NCBI GenBank assembly: GCA_950106755.1
Contig: OX467090.1
Span: 1,612,001-1,676,000, forward strand
DNA from: Climacium dendroides
Lineage: Eukaryota > Streptophyta > Bryopsida > Hypnales > Climaciaceae
Reading direction: 5' to 3'
Length of the DNA: 64,000 nt
A program made the translations under genes and the position numbers. The notes under the pieces are model-generated. The model saw nothing but the letters and a program-made list of their open reading frames with translations, made no database searches and was not told the DNA's origin. Every line of letters starts with the position of its first letter. The first letter of the stretch is position 1. Below are positions 51,974 to 61,506 of the stretch, in pieces.

Positions 51974-52310
51974 ATGGAGTTTGAAAGTTTGTATTGTGAT
52001 GAGTTGTCTGAGATGCAGGTCGTGGCATGCAATCTGTGCGCTCTGGACCACCGACTAGCTAATCCCGTAGTGACGGGTTGCGACCACTGTTTCTGCTGGT
52101 CTTGCATGTACAAATTCCGGCAAAGGTGAAGGCAAGCCATGCCCAGTATGCTCCACCATGTTGAGCAGCGACGTGAACGTGTCTCCGGCGTTCGACACCC
52201 ACGGAGAGTTGGTGCTTTGCTTGCCAGTAGCAGAGGAGGTGGAGCCGAGCTACGATGATGACATGCTAGATTGGTCCGGCATTGCAGCAATACGTTCGTT
52301 GGAGGAGTAG
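51974..52310 (+). pseudogene. Small C3HC4 RING-finger protein with a single-base frameshift
   Basis: The frame from the ATG at 51974 reads MEFESLYCDELSEM and then the RING start: CNLCALDHRLANPVVTGCDH, then CFCWSCMYKF. It hits TGA at 52126-52128. One base of frame change within the CAAAGG run at 52121-52126 restores GEGKPCPVC, which supplies the last zinc pair, and continues about 58 codons to TAG at 52308. With one extra A removed, the ORF would be 111 residues. The spacing C-x2-C, C-x-H-x2-C-x2-C, C-x2-C fits a RING, with FCWSC resembling small membrane-associated RMA-type E3 ligases, but no C-terminal membrane helix is seen. Either a young pseudogene or a sequencing error in a homopolymer. 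Confidence 0.72.
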
Positions 52311-52645
52311 TGCAATGAGAGATGTAGACATGGCTGTTGTTGTGTTTGATCAATGCATGAGGAAACCAAATTCGAAGGCAATAGAGTCTGTGATCGAAGA
52401 TTCAAGGATTGAAGAGGCCTCGAATGGTCTTTTTAATTCAAAGAATCACTTCAGTCAATCAGTCATGATACAAACTCACCTGCGCCCATGAGGTAGCTAG
52501 TGAATTTCAATTTTGTGACCATGAGAATGGGAATGGTGTTGAGATGAATTGCGAGGGGAGAATGCATCAAAATAATGGGATTCAACCTGAACTTGGTTGT
52601 CTTTGTTGTTGCCAAAAGCACATGTCATAATGTAACCCAATATAT

Positions 52646-52903
52646 GGGCAATTTCGTTAAAATGGCGAAATTCCTCTATTTTGGCAGTTTTTACAATTTA
52701 GAACGGACAATTTGAAGTGTACAAACGTCCTAGATGTTTGAAATCTAGAATTGTAAAAGTGTCATCTATCACAAATATAGATTTCAAACATCTAAGAATG
52801 GTATAGATTTCAGACATTTAGGATGTTTGTACACTTCAGATTGCCCGCTTTGAACTCTAAAACTGTCAAAGTAGAGGAATTTCGCCATTTTAACAAAATT
52901 GGC
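52646..52903. mobile_element. MITE, GGGCAATTTCGTTAAAATGG family, copy A
   Basis: The left end GGGCAATTTCGTTAAAATGG is answered by CCATTTTAACAAAATTGGC at the right. The subterminal parts also pair: CAAACGTCCTAGATGTTTGA-type sequence at about 52723 against AGGATGTTTGTACACTTC at about 52820. 258 bp, no coding capacity. Confidence 0.88.
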
Positions 52904-53530
52904 TAATATTATATTATTTGAATAGAAATCATTATTTTCTTTTAAGTACTCCATTTCATGTTTATATTAGTGAATGTTTAAATTTTCCGAGTTAGGATTA
53001 GTGAATATTAGAGATCACTTGGGAAAAGAGAATACAACAATATTACTCATGGATTGAAAGATTATAAAGTTTAATCATGAAGGTGTTAAAACTTCGTATG
53101 GAAGTGATTTCAAGTCTTTCAATCCTATTTTCACAAGTCAAAACTAAAAAATTGGTCACAAAAAACATATGAGGTTAAAGGGAAAAACATACATATTAAC
53201 TCCAATCAATTTATAGCTTCTCAAAATCTACTCTACAATTTTTTTAAATAAATTTCTAATGTGATTTTTTCTCCAATAGCCCTCAACACTATAATAGAAA
53301 GTCAAGATTGCAATGGACACTTTTGCACATTTTCTTGAATAGAAAAATCATAATCAATCATTTTCAAAATCAAAATTGGGATGCTAAGACTAGACTTCAA
53401 ATTTTTTTTACAAAATTACAAACTTCTAAAAATAGCCACTTGGTTAGGTTTTATTTTACTTCAAAATATTGTTGACACCAGAATTTGGTGCCTTGAGCAT
53501 TAGGTGTTACAAAATGACCATTCTATTATA

Positions 53531-53842
53531 GGAAATTTCGTTAAAATGGCGGCATTCCATGTGCCATTTTCAGACCGCCCACTCTGAATTGTAAAAGTGA
53601 CATCTAGAATAGGTATAGTTTTTAGGAATCTTGAATTTTTATAGATAAATCTATGACCACTATAGATTTCAGACCGCATGATCTGAATTGCAAAAGTGAC
53701 ATCTATCACTGGTTTAGATTTCCAATATCTAATCATTGTATAGATTTCAGACATCTAGGATGTTTGTACACTTTGGACCGCCTGCTCTGAACTGTAAAAA
53801 TTGGCAAAGTAGAGGAATGTCGCCATTTTAACGAAATTGCCC
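53531..53842. mobile_element. MITE, GGGCAATTTCGTTAAAATGG family, copy B
   Basis: The right end CGCCATTTTAACGAAATTGC plus CC is the exact complement of the family terminus. The left end, GGAAATTTCGTTAAAATGGC, has one change. The interior contains repeated GTAAAAGTGACATCTA and ATAGATTTCAGAC phrases, so it is partly duplicated relative to copy A. 312 bp. An 84-codon minus frame inside is a shadow. Confidence 0.88.
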
Positions 53843-54204
53843 ATTATTGCAGTCGCCCTCCTGGAAACATAGAACTGATAGAAGTGTAGAAGTCCTGGCT
53901 AGCTACTTATTTTTTTTTAAACTTGAAGGTCACAAGTTTGGTGCTCTGCATCAAGCCAAATAAACAGATTTGATTGCAACAAATGAAGTAATTGTTATTG
54001 TGAATGATGGATGAAGGGACAGGCAACTGAATACGAACTTCAACCTGGCACCCGACTACAGTAGAAGCCCCATCCCATGAGTCTTCTTGGCAATCTGCGT
54101 GCATAACATAACAAATTCAAAAGAATGAACAGAGGGAGCCCATATATGCACCTGATCATTCGATCTGCAGTCATTCCCATTACCTCGTATCATTCACAGC
54201 AGAT

Positions 54205-54341
54205 GGTCAATTTCGTGAAATTGAGGTCCAAAATTGTGACATATATATATTTACATCAAGGATTCAAGGTTTAAAATCTTGGAAACGTATGGATTCGTGT
54301 TTCAGAAGTGCGGAACACCGCCAATCTTAACGAAATTGTCC
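54205..54341. mobile_element. MITE, same family, shortened and diverged copy C
   Basis: Termini GGTCAATTTCGTGAAATTG and CAATCTTAACGAAATTGTCC are recognisable family ends. The 137-bp interior is AT-rich and only weakly palindromic. Confidence 0.6.
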
Positions 54342-54666
54342 TCCACTTGTAGGTAACTGGAAGACGATGAGCATCTACTTCAAGGATCTCCTCTATCAGA
54401 ACGTTATCAGAAATCAAATTTAGTGACCTAACAACGAATCAAATATTTTTAAGGAGAACATCCTAATATGGTTAGTCGCCTCCAACAAAAAAAATCAGTA
54501 GCAATAGAATCTGCACCCAACGCTGGTAATGCCGAGTATGCCGAGTATGCCTCTGGGGTAGCGTTCATGATCGATCCAGTTAACTTGTTGATCGGCCATG
54601 GATCGAACAGGAACGTAAAGACTACCGCGGCTCATCTATACCATAGGAAGACCGGCAGGACGTCAC

Positions 54667-54775
54667 CCCGGGGGTATTATATTTGAACATGAACCTTTAC
54701 CCCCGACACTTTCTTAAATAGAAATTTTAGGGGAGCTGGGGAGTAAAGGTTCATGTTCAAGTATAATACCCCGGG
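54667..54775. mobile_element. GC-capped hairpin element upstream of the BTB gene
   Basis: CCCGGGGGTATTATATTTGA...ACATGAACCTTTAC is answered by GTAAAGGTTCATGTTCAAGT...ATAATACCCCGGG, giving arms of about 35 bp and a ~40-bp loop. It is a 109-bp MITE-like hairpin, or conceivably a structured promoter element. It separates the main 38-bp array from an inverted copy of the array core at 54619-54640. Confidence 0.7.
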
Positions 54776-54830
54776 TTGAAACCCTGCAGGTCTCCCTGTG
54801 CTAGATCGACCTTAATGCTCCCTTTCCCAG

Positions 54831-55122
54831 GCCGATCTAGATGAGCCTCGGTAGTCATTACTTTCAAAGCCGATCTAGATGAGCCTCGGTAGTCATTACT
54901 TCCAAAGCCGATCCAGATGAGCCTCGGTAGTCATTACTTCCAAAGCCGATCCAGATGAGCCTCGGTAGTCATTACTTTCAAAGCCGATCCAGATGAGCCT
55001 CGGTAGTCATTACTTTCAAAGCCAATCTAGATGAGCCTCGGTAGTCATTACTTCCAAAGCCGATCCAGATGAGCCTCGGTAGTCATTACTTCCAAAGATG
55101 AGCCTCGGTAGTCTTCACGTCC
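54831..55122. repeat. 38-bp tandem array immediately upstream of the BTB gene TATA box
   Basis: Seven full units begin at 54831, 54869, 54907, 54945, 54983, 55021 and 55059, each GCC(G/A)ATC(T/C)AGATGAGCCT followed by CGGTAGTCATTACTT(T/C)CAAA. A partial eighth copy runs from 55097. Units differ at only three positions, so the array is young or homogenised. It stops about a dozen bases before the TATA box. Confidence 0.95.
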
Positions 55123-55133
55123 ATTCTCTGAGC

Positions 55134-55140
55134 TATAAAA
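55134..55140 (+). promoter_or_regulatory. TATA box of the BTB/POZ gene
   Basis: TATAAAA in the context GAGCTATAAAAGCCC, in a GC-richer neighbourhood. It predicts transcription starting near 55165-55175. The leader would then run, with a probable intron ending at CTGCAG (55691-55696), to the ATG at 55708. Confidence 0.65.
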
Positions 55141-55245
55141 GCCCAACGTCCCTTCCCTTGATCCTCATTTCCTTGTATGGTAATTTCAGGTCTTCTAATT
55201 CTTTGCAGAGTCTCTCTAACTCGGAGCTCACCCCCTCTCCTCTAA

Positions 55246-55467
55246 GTGGACGTATCTCTAGCTCAATATTCAGACATGGCTTCTTCCAGTTCTTCCTCCA
55301 GTTGTTGCAGCAGAAGCTCAGCCAGAAGCTCACCATCACCACCACCGTCACCATTACTGTCACCAAGTGGTCCGTTTCTCCCGTTTCTCTTTCAAGCCAT
55401 AGCGGCTGCGTCCTTCATTTGTATTGTTACAGCTTTTCTTTTCTGCTTGCGTTTAATTATCGCTTAA
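55246..55467 (+). CDS. Upstream frame: alternative first exon of the BTB gene or a short membrane peptide
   Basis: The frame encodes up to 73 residues. After the ATG at 55276 it reads MASSSSSSSCCSRSS, then a Ser/Pro-rich run, then a hydrophobic C-terminal segment (AIAAASFICIVTAFLFCLRL). It lies between the predicted transcription start and the BTB ORF. A phase-1 donor, AGTG|GTCCGT at about 55371, would splice to GA TCT TCC GAG ATG at 55697, adding a Ser/Pro-rich N-terminus to the BTB protein. The donor is weak. Alternatively it is an upstream ORF whose peptide ends in a membrane helix. I cannot choose between these. Confidence 0.35.
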   Translation: MDVSLAQYSDMASSSSSSSCCSRSSARSSPSPPPSPLLSPSGPFLPFLFQAIAAASFICIVTAFLFCLRLIIA

Positions 55468-55707
55468 TTCTCTAGTTCTCTTGTCGAACTGAGACTACGC
55501 ACTTACAGGATAAACTGAGAGTATAAGTTGCATGTTTGCAATGATTGCAGTCGGTCTCTTGTTGATGAATGAATTATGATGACAAACAGTCATTAATTTT
55601 ACTTTGAACAGAAATGAAAGTTTGCATGTCATGGTAATATTAATACCCACGTCGGAAACTGAGTGTGCGTGTGAGTTGGTGTTTGGGAAACTGCAGGATC
55701 TTCCGAG

Positions 55708-56955
55708 ATGGACTCGATCGAATCACCGGAAGAAGGGATCGACCCATTTCTAGAAACACCTGTCGTGAGTTGCGGCGAAAAAGATGCAGATCAAGATATT
55801 TCCATCTTCTTAGTCCTCCCAGGGCTCCAAGAGGAGGAGACTAATTATCTTCCCCCCTTGGCCGAGGTGCGGGTGCATTCCAGTCGTTTGCGGACCTGCA
55901 GCAAGTACTTCGCGGCTTTCTTGAGTCCGCCTTGTTCGAAGCGCAAGCGGAATCCATTGGAATGCAAATTGAAGGCTTACGCAGATATCACGGTTTACAG
56001 CGACTGCTTTAGAAGGATGTACACCCCTTTTCAAAAGAGTTTCCGGGACGTGAACTATGCTCTCCAGCTTCTCCACGTCGCCAACCAGATTGAGTTTGAG
56101 GAGCTTTTGAAATCCGTCTGCCGGTACTTGTCGTCGGTCCAGTGGTCCGGTGAGGATGAGTCGAAGATCCGACGATGCGTGTCTTCACCTCAATTTCCTC
56201 GTAGTCACGCGAAGGAGCTCCTGGCCCGGCTGGAGAGGAAAGAAGATCGTTGCAGCCCAACTCGCCTTCTGATTCAGCAGTGTATGCATTCTCTGCATAA
56301 TGTCGACAACAACTCATCCCGAGTTTTACTCCAGGAATTACTGATTGCAGCCCAAGGACGACAAAGTGAATGTTCGACTTTCGAGAAGGACTTGGTCACG
56401 ATTATCAACGAAGAGGCGAAGCGGATGATTGAGGATGTCCACACGAATTATAATTCTTACGTGGAGAGTTTTCAACAAGTGCCCAAGCTGAGGGCGGTCT
56501 GTTTGGTGTTGGAGGCTTTACTGGGGGCGTTACTTGGGGAAGCAGGGGTCAAGTGCTTCCTGCTTCTGGAAAACTACCCGAGCATTCTTGCACATGCCGC
56601 GAGAAGTTTGGAATGGGAACTTTACTCAGTTGCCAATGAGTTTTCAGGGCTCATTCTTTGCATCTGTAGAGAGGTGGTGGTTGGAAATCTGCTATTGGGG
56701 ATACCAGATCGAGTGGCGTTGTTGAAGAATTGGCGCCCTCTATTTGAGAAGCTTGACAAAGTAGAGAGTTTTAACCGAATGGCGGCTTTTCTGTTTCCCA
56801 CTTTGCCCTTCCAGCAGCAGATGGAGCTCCTCAACAATGAGGCCAGGAATGATAACTACGACACTTACATGAGCCCACAGTCACTGGCAAAGCTGTTGAA
56901 GGATCAGTGGCCAGCTGATGACGACGAAGCAGGGGTGCACGCTGAGATGGATTGA
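55708..56955 (+). CDS. BTB/POZ domain protein of the plant At1g63850/At3g05675-like group
   Basis: A 415-residue uninterrupted frame. Such proteins are thought to be substrate adaptors for CUL3 ubiquitin ligases, although the plant group is poorly characterised. A BTB fold lies at about residues 46-150: EVRVHSSRLRTCSKYFAAFL is the BTB core turn, where the family usually has AH-type residues. DITVYSDCFRRMYTPF and VNYALQLLHVANQIEFEELL follow, then CRYLSSVQW, the helical end of the domain. A helical C-terminal region follows (ELLARLERKE, LLQELLIAAQG, KLRAVCLVLEALLGALLGE), ending FPTLPFQQQMELLN. The ATG has an in-frame TGA upstream at 55672 if unspliced. GC content and codon use are much higher than in the flanking spacer. 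The gene lies 570 bp downstream of a TATA box and a 38-bp array. Confidence 0.88.
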   Translation: MDSIESPEEGIDPFLETPVVSCGEKDADQDISIFLVLPGLQEEETNYLPPLAEVRVHSSRLRTCSKYFAAFLSPPCSKRKRNPLECKLKAYADITVYSDCFRRMYTPFQKSFRDVNYALQLLHVANQIEFEELLKSVCRYLSSVQWSGEDESKIRRCVSSPQFPRSHAKELLARLERKEDRCSPTRLLIQQCMHSLHNVDNNSSRVLLQELLIAAQGRQSECSTFEKDLVTIINEEAKRMIEDVHTNYNSYVESFQQVPKLRAVCLVLEALLGALLGEAGVKCFLLLENYPSILAHAARSLEWELYSVANEFSGLILCICREVVVGNLLLGIPDRVALLKNWRPLFEKLDKVESFNRMAAFLFPTLPFQQQMELLNNEARNDNYDTYMSPQSLAKLLKDQWPADDDEAGVHAEMD

Positions 56956-59240
56956 AGGCTGGATATTGGATTGGTCGTTTTGATCAGAGATTGAATTCTT
57001 CGTTTCAAGACTAGCTTGGGGGATGATTGAGTTTTCGGCTGACAAGAAATTTATTCACTCACAGTGCAAATTAAAGTGAACAATGAAGACATATTTGTCG
57101 ATTCGATCTGAAACATTTCATACTTTTAATTCATGTTAAATATTCACGTATACAGTATGTACAGCTTAAATACAGCTTTTAATTACAGGTCATTCAGTCG
57201 ATACAGTTTGGACAAATTTTACAGCATAATCGGAAATTAAACTCTCGACTGCTCGAGCTAGTATCGATCTTCTGTGACTTCGGTTTATCCAGGTAGAGCT
57301 CATGCAAGATGAATTGAGTTGCAGACGGATGGACATGTGCACTCGTGGTTTGTGGAGTCCTTCAATTCTTAAATTTTATTTATTTGTGCATTATAAATTA
57401 AGTGTATTTGATTTGCCTTGGACACATATTATGTCTAGTCCCGGACTGCCATTCCCGAAGCACTTGTACTATGGCAATAGGGAAAATTTGTGCCGGTGGT
57501 TTTCGATCCCTGTCTGATGCTTTCCATCATGCGGTATAACCAAAGTCGGTGAGGTGCTCGAAGAGAATGATCGACGTACTAACAATAGATAAAGCATGTA
57601 CTACTAGAGCTTTGGGTTCACTTATTGAGAGAATCAATATGCTCCTTAATTAGCTTGGCCTGCAAGATCTGAACTTCGCCTTCTCCTCTTCGCAAGTCTG
57701 AACTTTGGGTTACAACACCTGCAAATGAGTGAAAGCGCTGTTGTTGTGTATAGCTTTGAGCAACTTCAACTGGCTTGAACTCCGACCTTGAGCTGGGAAC
57801 TGAACTTGAACTCGGAACTTTGACTCGGAACTTAAACTGTCCGAGAGCTTTGATTGAGCAACTACATCAGCGTTTCAACTTGGACTAAATCAACTTGAAC
57901 TACATCAGAACTAGCCATTCGAATCAGTTCAAGCAACCTGCTCCGAGAATTGAATCGAGTAACCAAGCTCTAGAATTCACCAGTAGGCAACCAAGCTATT
58001 GGAACGACGAACACGGTACTTGAAGCAACTTGGAAAGTTGGAATTCCCAATTTCCACCAATTGGTGGAAATTTCTGTTTGAATTGGATTTTCAGGCTCAC
58101 TGTTTTTCCCCAGAGGTGCAAACGGGCATATGTCATTATGTTTTTGAATGTTACTCTGTTGTTTTTAAATGTTACTCTGTTTTGAAGTTGAAATTTCTCA
58201 TACAAATGTTCAAAAACGTTCAAACCATTTGTAGGTAAACAATGACGCGGATTTCTCTCTATATATAATTTTAACGACTCACTCTGTTCTGAAGATGCAA
58301 CAACTCTGTTCATGAAATTGTCAGTCGAGAAACCGGAGAAGCAGAATAGACCGCGTAGCATCAATTTAATTCAGTTGGCTCAATTCCATCAATTGAAACG
58401 GTGCGGTGCACTCTAAGAAAGGAAGCAATTATGATTTGAAATGATTTAGGGAATCGGGAGGGTTTTTTAAGAGGGGGGGGATGGAAATTCTAACTTAGAG
58501 ATATTTTTGTTTCATCAACAAATTTGACTCATAAACAAGCAACTGATAAGTATAATTACTTTACAACTCAACAAAAATTCCTTTCTTTCTTGAAGTCTAA
58601 AAAGAAAATACTCGGACTTTCAACAAGAGTAAAATGCAATTTCCATATCAATATCAATATAGCAAGCTAATAAAAATGTCCAAATGATGTACATAATACC
58701 GCTAACTTAGCCGAATTTGTTCTGTTTTCCAAGCAGGATAACCAAACAGTTAGTGATGTGTATTGAACTATTAATAAGAACTGAAGTAAACAAACAATTG
58801 TGTGTCTACATTGACAATGCTAAGGTGTATGTGGATCATGATCCAATGTGCACCAAAGAAATAGAAATCCATCCTTGCAAATGACTCCTTAACTTGTAGG
58901 TGGGGTGGTATCCATATAATAGTTAATATGTTATAATCAACATCGTATAATCCTATCACATCCTCATCCAAAATTTGGAAGCAATCTTGAATCTAAAACT
59001 GGATTATACTTGATGAGCTTCATTTCATTATTTGGACTCAAATGCAAAAAATGTCACTTTTATGACTAAAATTCACATCAAGAGTAAATAGCAAGAAATG
59101 ATTAGAATACACTACAAAGGCAATCCAAGAATTAAGCATTTTCTTCTTTTCATAAAATTCAGTAATAATGAAGAAATTTACAATATTCCACTAAATTTAA
59201 TAATGAGAAAATTTATAATCATATTACTAAAATCACAAAG
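56956..59240. other. Downstream region of the BTB gene
   Basis: Probable 3'UTR to about 57.2 kb, then spacer with no supported gene. Features noted are a run of CTTGAACT/CGGAACTTTGA-like phrases near 57770-57840, a 24-bp perfect palindrome near 58.05 kb, and a TTGAATGTTACTCTG echo at about 58145-58180. The minus-strand frame 57996-58364 is not supported. Confidence 0.45.
58049..58072. repeat. 24-bp perfect palindrome
   Basis: The core TTTCCACCAATTGGTGGAAA is flanked by AA and TT, making a perfect 24-bp dyad. It contains two CCAAT-related half sites in opposite orientation. It may be chance or a protein-binding dyad. Confidence 0.6.
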
Positions 59241-59249
59241 CCTTTTATA

Positions 59250-59340
59250 AAATCATATTTTTACACTGTATGATATTATAGAGTTTCAAAGTCATTTTGC
59301 TTCTATAATATCATATAGTGTAAAAATGTGATATTATAGA
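59250..59340. repeat. AT-rich inverted repeat, related to the element at 0.5-1.2 kb
   Basis: TTTTTACACTGTATGATATT...ATAGAG pairs with CTATAATATCATATAGTGTAAAAA. Downstream sequence (GATATTATAGAGGTA, then CACTTCATTTTACTTTCACAATTTTATGATTT) resembles about 745-830, so both may belong to one dispersed repeat family. Confidence 0.5.
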
Positions 59341-60237
59341 GGTAAAGGGATATTATGGAGGTTTTATATTTCTTTACACTTCATTTTACTTTCACAATTT
59401 TATGATTTGAATGTTGAAGCTTTGAATGTTCTTAATTCTAATATTGTTTTCTTTCTACCAAATGATTTGAAGCTTTCTTAGATTGAAGCAATATTGAATT
59501 TTACAATAAAGTATTTACAAAGTCTTTGCAATTTGACAAATTAGCATTTCAATTCTTCAATTTTGATCACCATTGTTTGTGAGTGAAGAAATTTATCAAG
59601 TCATGGTGTTCTTGAGCTCAGCAATACCTTCAAAGTAATTTCTTTACATTTGTTTTGAACAAATTTGAATTTATATATAGAATGATGATTTGAACATTGA
59701 GTTTCATACTCCACTAAAAATGTACTCAAAAAACTTAAAGAAAACAAACTAGACTAACAAATGTTTTTTCCATCCTATAGTCTTAAATGAAGCAATGTAT
59801 AGGGTTAAATCTCTCCATTGTGGGAATGACTACTACTTTTGTATCCACCAATACATCTCCAAAACAACCCTATCCATTGTCTTCGTTACCTTTTTGCTTG
59901 CCTAAAGAAAATGTCTTCTTGATCCAAGTTTACCTTGAACATCTATATCTAAGTTTTGATTTAGAGGTCAAATATTCAATATAAGTTCATTTTTCAATTT
60001 TCAATTCTCATGCTCCCAAATTGGACCTTTTCAAGGGGGTCCTCTTATACAAATATTTTATATAAGTCAAACTAGAAAAATAATTTTAGAAGGTATTTTA
60101 ATTTGACTCTTCCACTGTTGGGCAATCAATAGCATTTGGAGGTGGTTTGTTTCAACATCCATAGAGACCAAGGTCATCTACAAATGGTTTTATAGAGCCA
60201 AAATCAATTTGCTTTTTTATCTATTGAAAAAAGACAA

Positions 60238-60528
60238 GACTACACTAAAATTGATAAATAATGTTGGGTGATAATTAGTGTTGTTCCCTGTTCTTTACTC
60301 CCAACAGTATTTTTCAACTTATGTGTAAATAGAGTTAAGGCACTTGACTCCCGCCGTCAAACACTAAATGCACTCTTGTAGAAATGTTGAAATGACCAAA
60401 TTTTACTATAGAGCTAAAATAGTGTTATAATCGGTAAATAATGTTCTAACACTAACCTTGCAAATCACAATTAGTGTTATTGTTGACAATTAGTGTAGCC
60501 AACACTATTTACCAATTTTAGTGTAGTG
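60238..60528. mobile_element. CACTA-like MITE
   Basis: ACTACACTAAAATTGATAAA...TAATGTTGG at the left is answered by CCAACACTATTTACCAATTT followed by TAGTGTAGTG at the right, about 30-bp inverted termini with a few mismatches. The right end reads CACTACACTAAAA in complement, a CACTA-type terminus; the left has G for the first C. The interior holds several TAGTGTT phrases. The flanking trinucleotides (CAA and GTT) do not match, so assignment is tentative. Length about 291 bp. Confidence 0.6.
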
Positions 60529-61506
60529 GTTTGGGGGGATTTGCAAGGTTGCAATCCGAAAACGTGTCATCCAAGAAGTAGCATGTATTGCCTATTCTTT
60601 GGGGGACTCCATGTAACCACAATGATCTCCCATAATATTGTAAAGTTTGTCAACAATACACATCTCACTACAACATTCTCACAAAGTACGAACACTTCAT
60701 TAAATTATATGGGCCCTTCCTCCCACATAGCCACATCACAACATGAGGATCATTTTGGGACAACAAATGCACGCTAACATGAAGATCGTTTTGGGAAGGA
60801 GGGAGAAATAAAGAGGTTTGGGTGTTCTACCGATCCATCCCACTAATAAGAAACCATCGCCCTTCTAAAAAACATGGCCAATTGAATGCAGTGCAAAGAT
60901 GTATGATAAGTTGCTAAAGCCAGGCATCAATATTATCCAGGTTCATGAGGAATGAACACATTGATAGGACACAAGGCAAATCAGTGTAGATAACAAGAAA
61001 GCTTTCTTCTAGAGCTCTAGTGTCTCTACGATCCTGACAGTTAATCTAACTACTATGCTGACACCAGAGAGGAGGCACCAGCACCACTACATATTTACAT
61101 ATTCTCTCATACTTTAAAGGCCTCAGAAGGCTCTGTGCAACTAGATTTAGTACTAATTGCCCCACTCCAACCTAACGGTAAATCATCTAATGACCTTAAA
61201 CGAAGATCACATCAAGCCAGCGCTCGGATGGTAACTGCTTAAATGAGCCCACCTGATCCTGGCTCGGGGAATAAGAGATAAGTAACTCAGATGGATTGAA
61301 ATCCTCTGAAAAAGTCCACTCACTATTGTCAAGCAAACATCCAATCTCCAGTTCCTTCATGCGACTCCTACATAAATTATGCCTTAGTTGCTGCGATAGT
61401 GTGAAGAAGCCTTGTCACATTTTCGTCTTGCAAGAAAAAAGAAATCCTATTCGTAACATCCTTAGTCCCTTTCAGTATTTGGAGTTGATGAGAGAAAGTC
61501 AATTTC
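60529..61506. other. Spacer and 3' flank of the serine acetyltransferase gene
   Basis: No supported gene. The frame 60526-60777 is not protein-like. The right part presumably holds the 3'UTR of the minus-strand gene that ends at 61507. Confidence 0.4.

Noticed and set aside
51925..52353. 142-codon minus-strand ORF
   Set aside because: Antisense shadow of the RING-finger coding sequence; composition is Thr/Ser/Arg noise.
54831..55122. Relationship between the two 38-bp arrays (38.4 kb and 54.9 kb)
   Set aside because: Only the unit length agrees; the sequences are unrelated.
55098..55475. 125-codon plus-strand ORF over the BTB promoter
   Set aside because: It begins in the 38-bp repeat upstream of the TATA box, so it would not be fully transcribed, and it has no family features.
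56009..56317. Minus-strand ORFs inside the BTB gene
   Set aside because: Antisense shadows of a GC-rich coding exon.
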